Shown piece after piece: positions 37,058 through 46,240 of a stretch of 64,000 nt of DNA. A program made the position numbers and the translations under genes. The notes beneath the pieces are model-generated. The model saw nothing but the letters and a program-made list of their open reading frames with translations, did not search any database and had not been told where the DNA came from. This stretch comes from Mycobacterium kyorinense. Lineage in GTDB: Bacteria > Actinomycetota > Actinomycetes > Mycobacteriales > Mycobacteriaceae. Location of the stretch: NCBI RefSeq assembly GCF_001672775.1, contig NZ_LZKJ01000080.1:34544-98543 (forward strand), written 5' to 3'. Within the stretch, counting starts at the first letter, position 1, and every line of letters begins with the position of its first letter.

Positions 37058-37912
37058 ATGGCCGAAGTCTTCATCGGCAGCGAGGCGGTGACGCGCGGCG
37101 AACTCACCAAGTCCGACCTACGCGTACGGCATCGCGCCATTTTCCGTGGCGTCTACGTGCCCGGAAACATCGAGCCGTCATTGCGTGACCGGACCATCGG
37201 AGCATGGCTGTGGTCTCGTCGACGGGCGGTTATCGGTGGAATTGCCGCATCGGCGTTGCACGGCGCCCAGTGGGTTGACGCCGGTGTTCCCATCGAATTG
37301 GTCGCACCGAATGCCCGTCCGCAACGTGGCCTCGTCGTACGCAACGAGACGCTGGATGACCACGAAACGACCCATGTCGTAGGGCTTCCCGTCACTACGC
37401 CTGCGCGCACTGCTTATGATCTGGGCCGACGTCTCCCCCGCGGGCAGGCAGTCGCACGACTCGATGCGCTGATGCGCGCAACTCCGTTCTCGGTAGAGGA
37501 TGTCCTGTTGACCGCTAAGCGTCGTCGGGGCGCTCGGGGTCTACAGCAGCTGCGCGCCGCGCTTCCCCTCGTCGATGGTGGTGCAGCTTCTCCCAAAGAA
37601 ACGTGGCTGCGGCTGCTATTGATTGACGCCGGGTTGCCCGCTCCGACCACGCAAATACCCATCCTCGACGGCTACCGGCCGGTGGCGTTTCTGGACATGG
37701 GTTGGGAGGAGTTCAAGGTTGCCGCCGAATATGACGGCGATCAACATCGCAGCGATCGCCGACAATACGTCAAGGACATTCGCCGCCACGAGATCGTCGG
37801 CGATCACGGCTGGATCGCTGTGCGGGTGGTTTCTGAAGACAGGCCGGGCGACGTCATCAACCGCGTCTACGCCGCACTTCGGCGGCGCGGATATCGCCGA
37901 GATCGACGGTAG
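37058..37912 (+). CDS. DUF559-type PD-(D/E)XK nuclease with AbiEi-like N-terminal region
   Basis: 284 aa. The N-terminal half (VTRGELTKSDLRVRHRAIFRGVYVP, VIGGIAASALHGAQWVD, VVGLPVTTPARTAYDLGRRL) resembles type IV antitoxin AbiEi-like proteins. The C-terminal half is a Vsr/DUF559-like endonuclease fold with candidate metal ligands Glu181, Asp213, Glu224 and Asp226 (LDMGWEEFKVAAEYDGDQH) and a downstream RVVSEDRPGD. Similar genes are numerous in mycobacteria and of unknown function. The last codons (YRRDRR and TAG) are part of the right palindromic repeat, and the left repeat sits just upstream, so gene and repeats look like one unit. Confidence 0.85.
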   Translation: MAEVFIGSEAVTRGELTKSDLRVRHRAIFRGVYVPGNIEPSLRDRTIGAWLWSRRRAVIGGIAASALHGAQWVDAGVPIELVAPNARPQRGLVVRNETLDDHETTHVVGLPVTTPARTAYDLGRRLPRGQAVARLDALMRATPFSVEDVLLTAKRRRGARGLQQLRAALPLVDGGAASPKETWLRLLLIDAGLPAPTTQIPILDGYRPVAFLDMGWEEFKVAAEYDGDQHRSDRRQYVKDIRRHEIVGDHGWIAVRVVSEDRPGDVINRVYAALRRRGYRRDRR

Positions 37913-37953
37913 CGCTCAAATGACGGCGGAAATCTGCTCTAACGTCGATCTCG
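37895..37953. repeat. palindromic repeat flanking the nuclease gene, right copy
   Basis: Same family and orientation as 36965-37026; begins within the last codons of the nuclease gene and extends past the aspS stop into its 3' end, where the match fades. The shared core includes TAGCGCTCAAATG and CGTCGATCTCG. Confidence 0.85.
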
Positions 37954-39714
37954 ATCTTCGGGGCGAGCATCGATCCCCGATTCCTTGCGCTGCTGCGCGG
38001 TGATCGGCGCCGGCGCGTCGGTCAGCGGGTCCACCCCACCGCCGGATTTCGGGAATGCGATGACTTCCCGGATGGAATCCATGTCGGCCAGCAGCGCGAC
38101 GATGCGATCCCAGCCGAACGCGATGCCACCGTGCGGCGGCGCTCCGAAGGTGAAGGCGTCCAGCAGGAATCCGAATTTCTCCTGGGCTTCCGCCGCGTCG
38201 ATGCCCATCATCGCGAACACCCGCTCCTGGATGTCGCGGCGGTGGATACGAATGGAGCCGCCGCCGATTTCGTGGCCGTTGCAGACGATGTCGTAGGCGT
38301 CGGCCAGTGCGCTGCCCGGGTCGGTGTCGAAGGTGGCCTCCGATTCGGGTTTGGGCGCGGTGAACGCGTGGTGCACCGCGGTCCACGCGCCGGCGCCGAC
38401 GGCAACCTCGCCGGCGGCGGCGGCCTCGTCGGCCGGCTCGAACAGCGGAAAGTCCACCACCCACGTCAGCGCCCAGGCAGCGGGATCGATCACGTTCAGT
38501 CGCTTGGCGATCTCGATGCGGGCCGCGCCCAGCAGGGTGCGCGACGCCTTCGGCGGCCCGGCCGAGAAGAAGATGCAGTCACCGGGCCCGGCACCGACAT
38601 GGTCGGCCAGGCCGGCACGCTCGGTCTCGGACAGGTTCTTGGCCACCGGGCCGGACAGCGCACCGTCCTCGCCCACCAGCACATAAGCCAGACCCTTGTG
38701 TCCGCGCTGCTTGGCCCAGTCCTGCCAGCCGTCCAGCGTCCGTCGCGGCTGCGACGCCCCGCCCGGCATCACCACCGCGCCGACATAGGGGGCCTGGAAC
38801 ACCCGAAATGTGGTGTCTTTGAAGAACTCTGCGCATTCGACGAGCTCCAGCCCGAACCGCAGGTCGGGTTTGTCGGAGCCGAAACGTCGCATCGCCTCGG
38901 CGTAGCTGATCCGCGGCAACGGCAACGGCAGATCGTAGCCGATCAGGGCCCACAGCGCCCGGAGCACCTGTTCGGAGATCGCCAGCACGTCGTCGGCGTC
39001 GACGAAGCTCATCTCCATGTCGAGCTGGGTGAACTCCGGCTGGCGGTCGGCGCGAAAATCCTCGTCCCGGTAACAGCGGGCGATCTGGTAGTAGCGTTCC
39101 ATGCCAGCGACCATCAGCAGCTGCTTGAACAGCTGGGGGCTTTGCGGCAGGGCGTAGAACGAGCCGGGCTGCAGCCGGGCGGGAACCAGGAAGTCGCGGG
39201 CGCCTTCCGGGGTGGAGCGGGTCATCGTCGGTGTTTCGATCTCGACGAAGTCGTGTTCGGCCAGCACCGCGCGGGCGGCGGCGTTCACCTTGGAACGCAA
39301 CCGAATTGCCCCGCCCGGCCCGTCGCGGCGCAGGTCGAGGTAGCGATACTTCAGCCGGGTCTCCTCGCCGGCGGATTCGTCGAGCTGAAACGGCAGCGGC
39401 GCACACTCGCCGAGCACGGTCAGCGTCGTCGCGTTGACCTCGATCTCGCCGGTGGCGATGTCCGGGTTGGCGTTGCCTTCCGGGCGGATCTCGACCACCC
39501 CCTCGACGGCGATGCAGAACTCGGCGCGCAGTCGGTGCGCCTGCTCCAGCACATCAGCCGCGCGGAACACCACCTGCGACACACCGGATGCGTCCCGCAG
39601 GTCGATGAAAATCACCCCGCCGTGGTCGCGGCGGCGCGCCACCCAACCGGCCAACGTCACCTTCTGACCGGCATCGGCGGCGCGCAACGAACCGGCGACG
39701 TGACTGCGCAGCAC
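37939..39714 (-). CDS. aspS: aspartyl-tRNA(Asp/Asn) synthetase
   Basis: 591 aa, bacterial-type AspRS: anticodon OB-domain ([48 protein letters not shown]), class II motifs ([68 protein letters not shown]) and the GAD insertion. Mycobacteria lack AsnRS and use a non-discriminating AspRS with GatCAB, so this enzyme probably charges both tRNAs; that is known for the genus, not visible here. GTG at 39714. The 3' end overlaps the right copy of the palindromic repeat. Confidence 0.96.
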   Translation of the reverse strand: MLRSHVAGSLRAADAGQKVTLAGWVARRRDHGGVIFIDLRDASGVSQVVFRAADVLEQAHRLRAEFCIAVEGVVEIRPEGNANPDIATGEIEVNATTLTVLGECAPLPFQLDESAGEETRLKYRYLDLRRDGPGGAIRLRSKVNAAARAVLAEHDFVEIETPTMTRSTPEGARDFLVPARLQPGSFYALPQSPQLFKQLLMVAGMERYYQIARCYRDEDFRADRQPEFTQLDMEMSFVDADDVLAISEQVLRALWALIGYDLPLPLPRISYAEAMRRFGSDKPDLRFGLELVECAEFFKDTTFRVFQAPYVGAVVMPGGASQPRRTLDGWQDWAKQRGHKGLAYVLVGEDGALSGPVAKNLSETERAGLADHVGAGPGDCIFFSAGPPKASRTLLGAARIEIAKRLNVIDPAAWALTWVVDFPLFEPADEAAAAGEVAVGAGAWTAVHHAFTAPKPESEATFDTDPGSALADAYDIVCNGHEIGGGSIRIHRRDIQERVFAMMGIDAAEAQEKFGFLLDAFTFGAPPHGGIAFGWDRIVALLADMDSIREVIAFPKSGGGVDPLTDAPAPITAQQRKESGIDARPEDRDRR

Positions 39715-39744
39715 GAACTACTCCTCTGCATCGGTTGGGACACC

Positions 39745-39845
39745 GTGGCGATCGCAAGCGCGGCGGAGCCGGGCGCCGCGGGTCGCCACGCGGCTAGTCT
39801 CGTGGCGATCGCAAGCGCGGCGGAGCCGGGCGCCGCGGGTCGCAC
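39745..39845. repeat. GC-rich dispersed repeat, tandem copies B and C
   Basis: Copy B is 39745-39789 and copy C 39802-39845, separated by 12 bases. They share an almost identical core, and copy C lacks one base near its end. GTGGCGA and TCGCCAC at the two ends of copy B are inverted repeats. The pair lies between the divergent aspS and PanE-like genes; copy A is at 27038-27079. Confidence 0.85.
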
Positions 39846-39890
39846 GCGACAAGCACTGCTCAGTGTAGAGCCGGTAATTTCGGGATAACC

Positions 39891-40772
39891 ATGGATATTG
39901 CCCTTGTCGGTCCCGGCGCTGTCGGCACGACGGTCGCGGCGTATCTGCACGCGGCCGGTCACCGGGTGCTGTTGTGCGGACGAACGGCGCGGGACCGGAT
40001 CGAACTGCGGCCCGACGACGCCGATCCGATCGTGGTGCCCGGCCCGGTGCACACCCAGCCGAGCCAGATCAGCGGCCCGGTCGAGGTTGTCATCCTTGCG
40101 GTCAAAACCACCCAGAACGACGCCGCAGCCGACTGGCTGGCCCGCCTGTGCGATGAGCGCACCATCGTGGCCGTGCTGCAGAACGGGGTGGAGCAGGTCG
40201 AGCAGGTGCAGCCGCTTTGCCCGTCGTCAACGGTGGTGCCGGGCATCGTCTGGTACACCGCCGAGAACCATCCGGACGGCTGGGTGCGGCTGCGCACCGA
40301 ACCCCGGCTGGTGCTGCCCACCGGACCGGCCGGCGGCCGGCTCGCCTCGTTATTGCGGGACGCCGGCTGCGTGGTGGACTGCGAACCGGATTTCACCACC
40401 GCGGCCTGGCGCAAGCTGCTGGTGAACGCGGTGGCCGGACTGATGGCGCTGACCGGCCGGCGGTCCGGCATGTTCGGGCGCGACGACGTTGCCGCGCTGG
40501 CTCGCCGCTACCTCACCGAATGCCTGGCCGTGGCCCGCGCCGAGGGCGCCGCGCTCGGCGACGACGTGGTCGACGAGCTGGTCGAGATCTTCCGGCGGGC
40601 CCCGGCAGATATGGGCACCTCGATGCTGGCCGATCGGGAGGCGCACCGGCGGCTGGAGTGGGATATCCGCAACGGGGTGATCGTCCGCAAAGCGCGCACA
40701 CATGGCCTGGCCACCCCGATCAGCGACGTCGTCGTACCGCTGCTGGCCGCCGCCAGCGACGGCCCGGGCTGA
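39891..40772 (+). CDS. ketopantoate reductase family protein (PanE-like, Rv2573-like)
   Basis: 293 aa. N-terminal Rossmann fold MDIALVGPGAVGTTVAAYLHAAGHRV and LAVKTTQNDAA; AVLQNGVEQVE; C-terminal helical domain with the catalytic Lys in TTAAWRKLLVNAVAGLMALTGR and the substrate residues within DMGTSMLADREAHRRLEWD. NADPH-dependent reduction of 2-dehydropantoate is the family reaction. M. tuberculosis has a homologue in the same place after aspS; whether it is the true PanE is not certain. Confidence 0.85.
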   Translation: MDIALVGPGAVGTTVAAYLHAAGHRVLLCGRTARDRIELRPDDADPIVVPGPVHTQPSQISGPVEVVILAVKTTQNDAAADWLARLCDERTIVAVLQNGVEQVEQVQPLCPSSTVVPGIVWYTAENHPDGWVRLRTEPRLVLPTGPAGGRLASLLRDAGCVVDCEPDFTTAAWRKLLVNAVAGLMALTGRRSGMFGRDDVAALARRYLTECLAVARAEGAALGDDVVDELVEIFRRAPADMGTSMLADREAHRRLEWDIRNGVIVRKARTHGLATPISDVVVPLLAAASDGPG

Positions 40773-40859
40773 GCCTCGCGGCGCTCATCCACCGGCGCGC
40801 CGCACCGTAGTGTGAAAAGCTGGTCCGGCCACCCGATCTAGCGGCAAACGGAGCGTGCG

Positions 40860-41738
40860 ATGACCTTCAACGAGGGTATGCAGATCGACACCAGCACCAC
40901 GTCGTCGTCCGGTGGCGGCGGTCGGCGGATGGCGATCGGCGGCGGTCTCGGCGGGCTGGTGATCGTGGTGGTGGCGATGTTCCTTGGCGTCGATCCGGGC
41001 AATGTGCTCAGCCAGCAACCGATGACCACCAACGAGGACGTCGCGCCGGGCTTCGACTTGAGCACCTGCCGCACCGGAGCCGACGCCAACAAGTACGTGC
41101 AGTGCCGCGTGGTGGCCACCGGCAACTCGGTGGACGGGGTGTGGAAGCAGCTGATGCGCGGCTACACCCGCCCGCACGTGCGGCTGTTCAGCGGCCAGGT
41201 CAGCACCGGCTGCGGCGCGGCCACCAGCGACGTGGGCCCGTTCTACTGCCCGGTCGACAAGACAGCGTATTTCGACACCGACTTCTTCGACGTGCTCAAA
41301 ACCCAATTCAATTCCAGCGGTGGGCCGTTGGCGCAGGAATACGTGGTCGCGCACGAGTTCGGCCACCATGTGCAGAACCTGCAGGGAGTCCTGGGACGCG
41401 CCCAGCACGGGGCACAGGGCGCCGGCGGCAACGGCGTGCGCACCGAGCTGCAGGCCGACTGCTATGCCGGGGTGTGGGCGCACTACGCGTCGATCACCAA
41501 GCAGGAGAGCACCGGGGTGCCGTTTTTGGAGCCGTTGAGCGACAAGGACATCGACGACGCGCTGTCGGCGGCGGCGTCGGTGGGCGACGACCGTATTCAG
41601 CGTAAGGCGACCGGGCGCACCAACCCCGAGTCGTGGACCCACGGATCCTCCGAGCAGCGGCAGCACTGGTTCACCGTCGGCTACCAGACCGGTGACCCCA
41701 ACCAGTGCGACACCTTCCGCGCGGCAGAACTCGGCTAG
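40860..41738 (+). CDS. membrane-anchored neutral zinc metallopeptidase (YpfJ-like, Rv2575-like)
   Basis: 292 aa. One membrane segment (about 22-43, GRRMAIGGGLGGLVIVVVAMFLG) after a Ser/Gly-rich head, then a peptidase domain with YVVAHEFGHHVQNLQG (HExxH, zinc ligands), TELQADCYAGVWAHY (third ligand Glu) and CGAATSDVGPFYCPVDKTAYFDTDFF. Neutral zinc metallopeptidase family of unknown substrate. GGAG about 8 bases before the ATG. Its stop overlaps the radical SAM stop (41735-41738). Confidence 0.88.
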   Translation: MTFNEGMQIDTSTTSSSGGGGRRMAIGGGLGGLVIVVVAMFLGVDPGNVLSQQPMTTNEDVAPGFDLSTCRTGADANKYVQCRVVATGNSVDGVWKQLMRGYTRPHVRLFSGQVSTGCGAATSDVGPFYCPVDKTAYFDTDFFDVLKTQFNSSGGPLAQEYVVAHEFGHHVQNLQGVLGRAQHGAQGAGGNGVRTELQADCYAGVWAHYASITKQESTGVPFLEPLSDKDIDDALSAAASVGDDRIQRKATGRTNPESWTHGSSEQRQHWFTVGYQTGDPNQCDTFRAAELG

Positions 41739-42745
41739 AACAGCGTGGGCTGCAAAGCCTTTACGGGCACCGCTGCCGGCGCAGGATCGGGGCGGCGCCG
41801 ATCACCGGTCAGCCGGTATTTTGCGATCAGCGGCGTAACCCGATCTCGTAGCTCGTCTCGGTATCGAGGCGGCAAATATGCTCCGCGCCGGTATAACTCG
41901 CGGTACGGCGCTACTAGCTCCGGGTGGGTGCGGGCCAACCACGACAAGAACCAGCCCCGCGTCGAGCCGCGCAAATGCAGGCCCAGCACCGTCACACCGG
42001 TCGCACCGGCTGCGGCGAGCTGGCTCAGCAGGCTGTCGAGCTGTTCGGCGGAATCGGTCAGGTGCGGCAGCACCGGCGCCACCATGACATGGCAGTCCAG
42101 GCCGGCGGCGCGGATCGCCGAGATCAGCCCCAACCGCGCCCGAGGCCCTGGCGTGCCCGGTTCGACGGCCGCATGCAGCTCGGGATCGCCGACCGCCAAG
42201 GAAACGGCCACCCGCACCGGGATCTGCCCGGCGGCATCGGCGAGCAGCGGCAGGTCGCGCCGCAGCAGGGTGCCCTTGGTCAAGATCGACAGCGGGGTGC
42301 CCGACTCCGCGAGCGCACCGATGATGCCGGGCATCAACGCATAGCGACCCTCCGCGCGCTGATAGGGATCGGTGTTGGTGCCCAACGCCACGGTCTCGCG
42401 GCGCCAGGATTTACGGTGCAGCTCGCCCCGCAGCACGTCGACGACATTCGTCTTGACAACAACCTGCGTGTCAAAGTCGTTGCCGCAGTTGAAGTCCAGA
42501 TACTCGTGAGTGGGCCGGGCAAAACAGTAACGGCAGGCGTGCGAGCAACCGCGGTAGCCGTTGACGGTATAGCGGAACGGCAACACAGCGGCGTTGGAGA
42601 TCTTGTTCAACGCGGACTTGCACAGCACCTCGTGGAACGTGATGCCGTCGAACTGCGGGGTCTGCACGCTGCGCACGAATCCGATGCGCTGCAGGCCGGG
42701 CAGCGCGCCGTCATCGGCGCCGATGCTCTGGGCGTCCCACCGCAT
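41735..42745 (-). CDS. radical SAM protein, Rv2578c family
   Basis: 336 aa. The AdoMet cluster motif is CSHACRYCFARPTHEYLDF, CxxxCxxC, with the partner motifs TVNGYRGCSHAC and TKGTLLRRDLPLL. The family is spore-photoproduct-lyase-like SplB-type in domain, named after Rv2578c in databases. Reaction unknown. The C-terminal domain LGLHLRGSTRGWFLSWLARTHPELVAPYRELY is typical. Convergent with the Zn peptidase. Confidence 0.9.
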   Translation of the reverse strand: MRWDAQSIGADDGALPGLQRIGFVRSVQTPQFDGITFHEVLCKSALNKISNAAVLPFRYTVNGYRGCSHACRYCFARPTHEYLDFNCGNDFDTQVVVKTNVVDVLRGELHRKSWRRETVALGTNTDPYQRAEGRYALMPGIIGALAESGTPLSILTKGTLLRRDLPLLADAAGQIPVRVAVSLAVGDPELHAAVEPGTPGPRARLGLISAIRAAGLDCHVMVAPVLPHLTDSAEQLDSLLSQLAAAGATGVTVLGLHLRGSTRGWFLSWLARTHPELVAPYRELYRRGAYLPPRYRDELRDRVTPLIAKYRLTGDRRRPDPAPAAVPVKALQPTLF

Positions 42746-42775
42746 ACCCTATTCGAACGCCAGTTCGAGCTCCTG

Positions 42776-43651
42776 TCAAGCAGGCAGCAGCGCGCGCAAC
42801 GTTTCGCGGCCCTCGTCGTCGAGCGGCAGCAGCGGGCGGCGCGGGTCCCCGACCCCGGCGCCGAGCAGCTCCAGTCCGGCTTTCACGGTGGTGGCGAGCC
42901 CTCCGGCGACGATGAATTGCAACAGCGGCTTGAGGTTGTCGTAGATCGTTTGCGCGGTGTGCAGATCGCCGGCCCGCACGGTGTCGTACAAGTCGATGCA
43001 GGGCTGCGGTCGCAGACACGGGGCGGCCGTGCACCATCCGGCGGCGCCGGCCCGCAGCGCGTCGAGCACCAGCGGGTTGCTGCCGTTGTAGAACGGCAGC
43101 CGGCCATCGCTGAGCTCGGCGATGCGCTGCATCCGGGACAGGTCGCCGGTGGACTCCTTGACCATCGTGAGGTTCTCGATGCTCTCGAACATGTGCACCA
43201 GCAGCTCCGGGCTCATGTCGATGCCACTGGTGGCCGGGTTGTTGTAGGCCATGATCGGAATTCCGATCGCCTCGCCGATGCTGCGGTAGTGCGTGACGAT
43301 CTCGCGCTCGGTCAGCTTCCAGTAGGACACTGGCAGGATCATCACCGCGTCGGCGCCGGCCTTCTCGGCCACCTGTGCGCGTCGAATGGTGTTGGCAGTG
43401 GTCAGGTCTGACACACCGACGACGACAGGCACCCGGCCATCGACGGCGGCCATCGTGGTGTCGACGACGGTGTCGAACTCGCCCTCGTCGAGATAGGCCA
43501 ACTCGCCGGTGCTGCCCAACGGGGCGATCGCGTGGACGCCGGAGCTCACCAGCCGGTCAACCAGCGCGGTCAACGCCGCGGTGTCGATCGTGCCCGAATC
43601 GGCGGCGAACGGAGTCACCGGGTAAGCGATGATGCCGTGAATTTTCGGCAC
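42776..43651 (-). CDS. dihydrodipicolinate synthase-family aldolase (DapA/NanA-like)
   Basis: 291 aa TIM-barrel class I aldolase: GIIAYPVTPFAADSGTIDTAALTALVDRLVSSGVHAIAPLGSTGELAYL with GSTGE, ILPVSYWKLTEREI, MAYNNPATSGIDMSPELL (Tyr), NLTMVKESTGDLSR (Schiff-base Lys). Not the housekeeping dapA, which is elsewhere in mycobacteria; likely catabolic for a hydroxy- or keto-acid. 15 bases after the class II aldolase gene stop, with which it forms an operon. Confidence 0.87.
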   Translation of the reverse strand: MPKIHGIIAYPVTPFAADSGTIDTAALTALVDRLVSSGVHAIAPLGSTGELAYLDEGEFDTVVDTTMAAVDGRVPVVVGVSDLTTANTIRRAQVAEKAGADAVMILPVSYWKLTEREIVTHYRSIGEAIGIPIMAYNNPATSGIDMSPELLVHMFESIENLTMVKESTGDLSRMQRIAELSDGRLPFYNGSNPLVLDALRAGAAGWCTAAPCLRPQPCIDLYDTVRAGDLHTAQTIYDNLKPLLQFIVAGGLATTVKAGLELLGAGVGDPRRPLLPLDDEGRETLRALLPA

Positions 43652-43666
43652 TGCAGACTCCTTCGG

Positions 43667-44452
43667 TCAGCTCGTCAAGGCATCGGGGTGCTGCGTGAGC
43701 GCGCGGCGCGCATAGTAGGCGAAATTCGCCCGGCTACGCTCCGGCCGCAACGTCCAGTCGTGGGCTTCGCGGGCCAACTTCTCCGGCAGTTCCTTGATGG
43801 TGCCGGCTGACATCGCGGCCAGTTGCAGTTTGGCCGCGCGCTCGATGAGCACCGCCAGCGAACACGCCTCCTCGACACTGGCACCCGCCACGATCTGGCC
43901 ATGATGGGCCAGCAAGATGGCCTTCTTGTCGCCGAGGGCAGCGCTGATGATTTCGCCCTCCTCGTTGCCGACCGGAACCCCCGGCCAGTCTGCCAGGAAC
44001 GCACAGTCATCGTAGAGCGGCGTGGTGTCCATCTGGGACACCACCAGCGGGACCTCCAGCATGGCCAACGCGGCGACGTGGAAGGCGTGCGTATGCACGA
44101 TGCACTGCACGTCGGGCCGGGCACGATAGATCCAGCTGTGAAAGCGGTTGGCGGGGTTGGCCATTCCGTCGCCGTGGAGCACATTGAGATCCTCGTCGAC
44201 GAGCAGCAGGTTGGCGTCGGTGATCTCGTCGAAGCCCAGTCCCAGCCGCTGGGTGTAGTAGGTTCCGGGCTGCTCGGCGCGGGCGGTGATCTGTCCGGCC
44301 AACCCGGAATCGTGGCCTTGGTCGAACAGGGCACGGCAGGTCAGTGCCAGCTTCTGGCGGGTCGACAACGCCGACTCGCCCACGTTGGCGGCCAGGCTGT
44401 CTTGCGCACGGCGCATCAAGTCGGCTTTGGAATCGGTGAACGTGGTTGCCAT
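43667..44452 (-). CDS. class II aldolase/adducin family protein
   Basis: 261 aa. Zinc-binding class II aldolase fold with HTHAFHVAALAML, LAHHGQIVAGASVEEA and an acidic residue in EITDANLLLVDED. Such proteins are aldolases, epimerases or decarboxylases of sugar phosphates or hydroxy-dicarboxylates. The ATG at 44452 follows GGGAG by 8 bases; the longer 427-codon frame runs over the divergent phosphatase gene and is rejected. First gene of an operon with the DapA-like gene. Confidence 0.86.
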   Translation of the reverse strand: MATTFTDSKADLMRRAQDSLAANVGESALSTRQKLALTCRALFDQGHDSGLAGQITARAEQPGTYYTQRLGLGFDEITDANLLLVDEDLNVLHGDGMANPANRFHSWIYRARPDVQCIVHTHAFHVAALAMLEVPLVVSQMDTTPLYDDCAFLADWPGVPVGNEEGEIISAALGDKKAILLAHHGQIVAGASVEEACSLAVLIERAAKLQLAAMSAGTIKELPEKLAREAHDWTLRPERSRANFAYYARRALTQHPDALTS

Positions 44453-44477
44453 CAGCGGCTCCCTGAGTCGTAGTGAT

Positions 44478-44514
44478 ATGACACTAAGAATGACGTTAGG
44501 ACACTTTGTGTCAT
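44478..44514. promoter_or_regulatory. inverted-repeat operator candidate, aldolase/phosphatase divergent promoter
   Basis: ATGACAC (44478-44484) and its inverse GTGTCAT (44508-44514) stand 23 bases apart; the second is part of the short palindrome ACACTTTGTGT (44501-44511). The patch is AT-rich and lies between the two divergent start codons. No regulator gene is adjacent. Confidence 0.45.
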
Positions 44515-44605
44515 GGCGCAACTCTGTGCGCTCGGCCTGTGCGCAGGCTAGCCGAGCATTCGCGCCAGCGCAGAAATCTGCTGTCGGGTGCGGTATGAAA
44601 CAAAG

Positions 44606-46159
44606 ATGAGCGACGAGTCGGGTGTCAGCCGCCGCACGCTGCTGACCGCAGGGGCGGCGGCACTTGCCGGTGTCGGCATCGGCGGCGCCGGAGCAACGCT
44701 GCTGCGCTCCCCCGGGCCGGGCGTGTGGACGCCACCCGACGCCAGCGGTGCGCCGCCGGTGCGGGGCCTGCATCTGCAATTCGGTCGGAATGCCGCCACC
44801 GACGTCGTGGTGTCCTGGCAGACCACCGACGCGGTACGCAATCCCCGGGTGCTGGTGGGCATGCCGACGTCCGGCTTCGGCCGCACGATACATGCCGAAA
44901 CCCGAACCTACCGGGATGCTAAGTCGCGCAGTGAAGTTCGCGTTCATCATGCGGCGCTAACCGATCTGACGCCAGACACCGAATACGTCTACGCCGCGGT
45001 GCACGACGGGACCAGCCCAGAGCTGGGTACGGTGCGCACCGCGCCGTCGGGACGGAAACCGCTGTCGTTCACCAGCTTCGGTGATCAGGCTACCCCGACG
45101 CTCGGCAGGCAGACGGGCAGCACGTACACTAGCGACAACCTGGGCTCGCCGGCCGCTGCGGACACCACGACCGCGATCGAGCGCATCGGCCCGCTGTTCA
45201 ACTTGGTCAACGGCGACCTGTGTTACGCCAACCTCGCCCACGACCGGATCCGGTCCTGGACCGATTGGTTCGACAACAACTCGCGTTCGGCGCGCTACCG
45301 ACCCTGGATGCCGGCAGCGGGAAACCACGAAAACGAGTTGGGCAACGGCCCAGTCGGATTCGAGGCCTACCAAACGTACTTTGCACTGCCCGACTCGGGA
45401 GCCGACCCGGCGCTTCGCGGGCTGTGGTACGCGTTCACCGCCGGGTCGGTGCGGGTGATCAGCCTCTCCAACGACGATGTGTGCTTTCAAGACGGCGGCA
45501 ATTTCTATGTGCACGGCTATTCCGGCGGTGCGCAGAAGCGTTGGCTCGAAGCCGAACTCGCCGATGCGCGGCGCGATCCCGACGTCGACTGGGTGGTCGT
45601 CTGCATGCACCAGACGGCGATCTCGACTACCGACCGCACCAACGGCGCCGACCTTGGCATCCGCCAGGAGTGGCTGCCGCTGTTCGACCGCTACCAGGTC
45701 GATTTGGTGGTGTGCGGCCACGAACACCATTACGAACGTTCACATCCGGTGCGCGGAGCGCTGGTCAGCGAAACCAGAACTCCCCGACCGGTCGATACCC
45801 GCCCCGACCTCATCGACACCACCAAGGGCACCGTGCACGTGGTGATTGGCGGCGGTGGCACGTCGGCGCCGTCGAACACGATGTTCTTCGACCGGCCCAA
45901 ATGCCGCGTGGTGACCGGCGTCGGCCGACTCGACCCGGCGATCGGACGCAAAGCGCCGATCTACGTCGTGGAGGATGCGCCATGGTCGGCGTTTCGCGAC
46001 CGCACGCACCCCTACGGCTTCGCGGCATTCGATGTCGACCCGGGGCCTCCCGGCGGCCACACGTCGATCACCGCGACGCACTACGCGATCACCGGATCGT
46101 TCGGCGCGCTGACCGTCGTCGACCAATTCACCTTGACCAAGCCGCGGGGCGACTCGTGA
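44606..46159 (+). CDS. Tat-exported purple acid phosphatase (metallophosphoesterase)
   Basis: 517 aa. Twin-arginine signal (SRRTLLTAGAAALAGVGIGGAGATLL), a fibronectin-III-like domain (VVSWQTTDAVRNPRVLVG) and the calcineurin-like catalytic domain: FTSFGDQ, LVNGDLCYAN, PAAGNHENE, VVCMHQTAI, VCGHEHHYERSHP, which supply the two-metal site. Corresponds to Rv2577. It hydrolyses phosphomonoesters outside the membrane. The ATG at 44606 is chosen because the six codons before it add nothing to the Tat signal. Confidence 0.92.
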   Translation: MSDESGVSRRTLLTAGAAALAGVGIGGAGATLLRSPGPGVWTPPDASGAPPVRGLHLQFGRNAATDVVVSWQTTDAVRNPRVLVGMPTSGFGRTIHAETRTYRDAKSRSEVRVHHAALTDLTPDTEYVYAAVHDGTSPELGTVRTAPSGRKPLSFTSFGDQATPTLGRQTGSTYTSDNLGSPAAADTTTAIERIGPLFNLVNGDLCYANLAHDRIRSWTDWFDNNSRSARYRPWMPAAGNHENELGNGPVGFEAYQTYFALPDSGADPALRGLWYAFTAGSVRVISLSNDDVCFQDGGNFYVHGYSGGAQKRWLEAELADARRDPDVDWVVVCMHQTAISTTDRTNGADLGIRQEWLPLFDRYQVDLVVCGHEHHYERSHPVRGALVSETRTPRPVDTRPDLIDTTKGTVHVVIGGGGTSAPSNTMFFDRPKCRVVTGVGRLDPAIGRKAPIYVVEDAPWSAFRDRTHPYGFAAFDVDPGPPGGHTSITATHYAITGSFGALTVVDQFTLTKPRGDS

Positions 46160-46213
46160 CCTTTGGTAATGTCATTTCCGTTTCCGACGAATAAGACTCT
46201 CGGGAGGCGCCGC

Positions 46214-46240
46214 ATGCTGTCACGTGGGCTGCCGTCATGA
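46214..46240 (+). CDS. 8-codon upstream ORF coupled to the acyl-CoA dehydrogenase
   Basis: MLSRGLPS, with GGGAGG 6 bases before its ATG; its TGA overlaps the ATG of the dehydrogenase (ATGA at 46237-46240). The downstream gene has no ribosome site of its own, so translation of this leader peptide probably feeds it. Too short to be more than a coupling element. Confidence 0.45.
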   Translation: MLSRGLPS

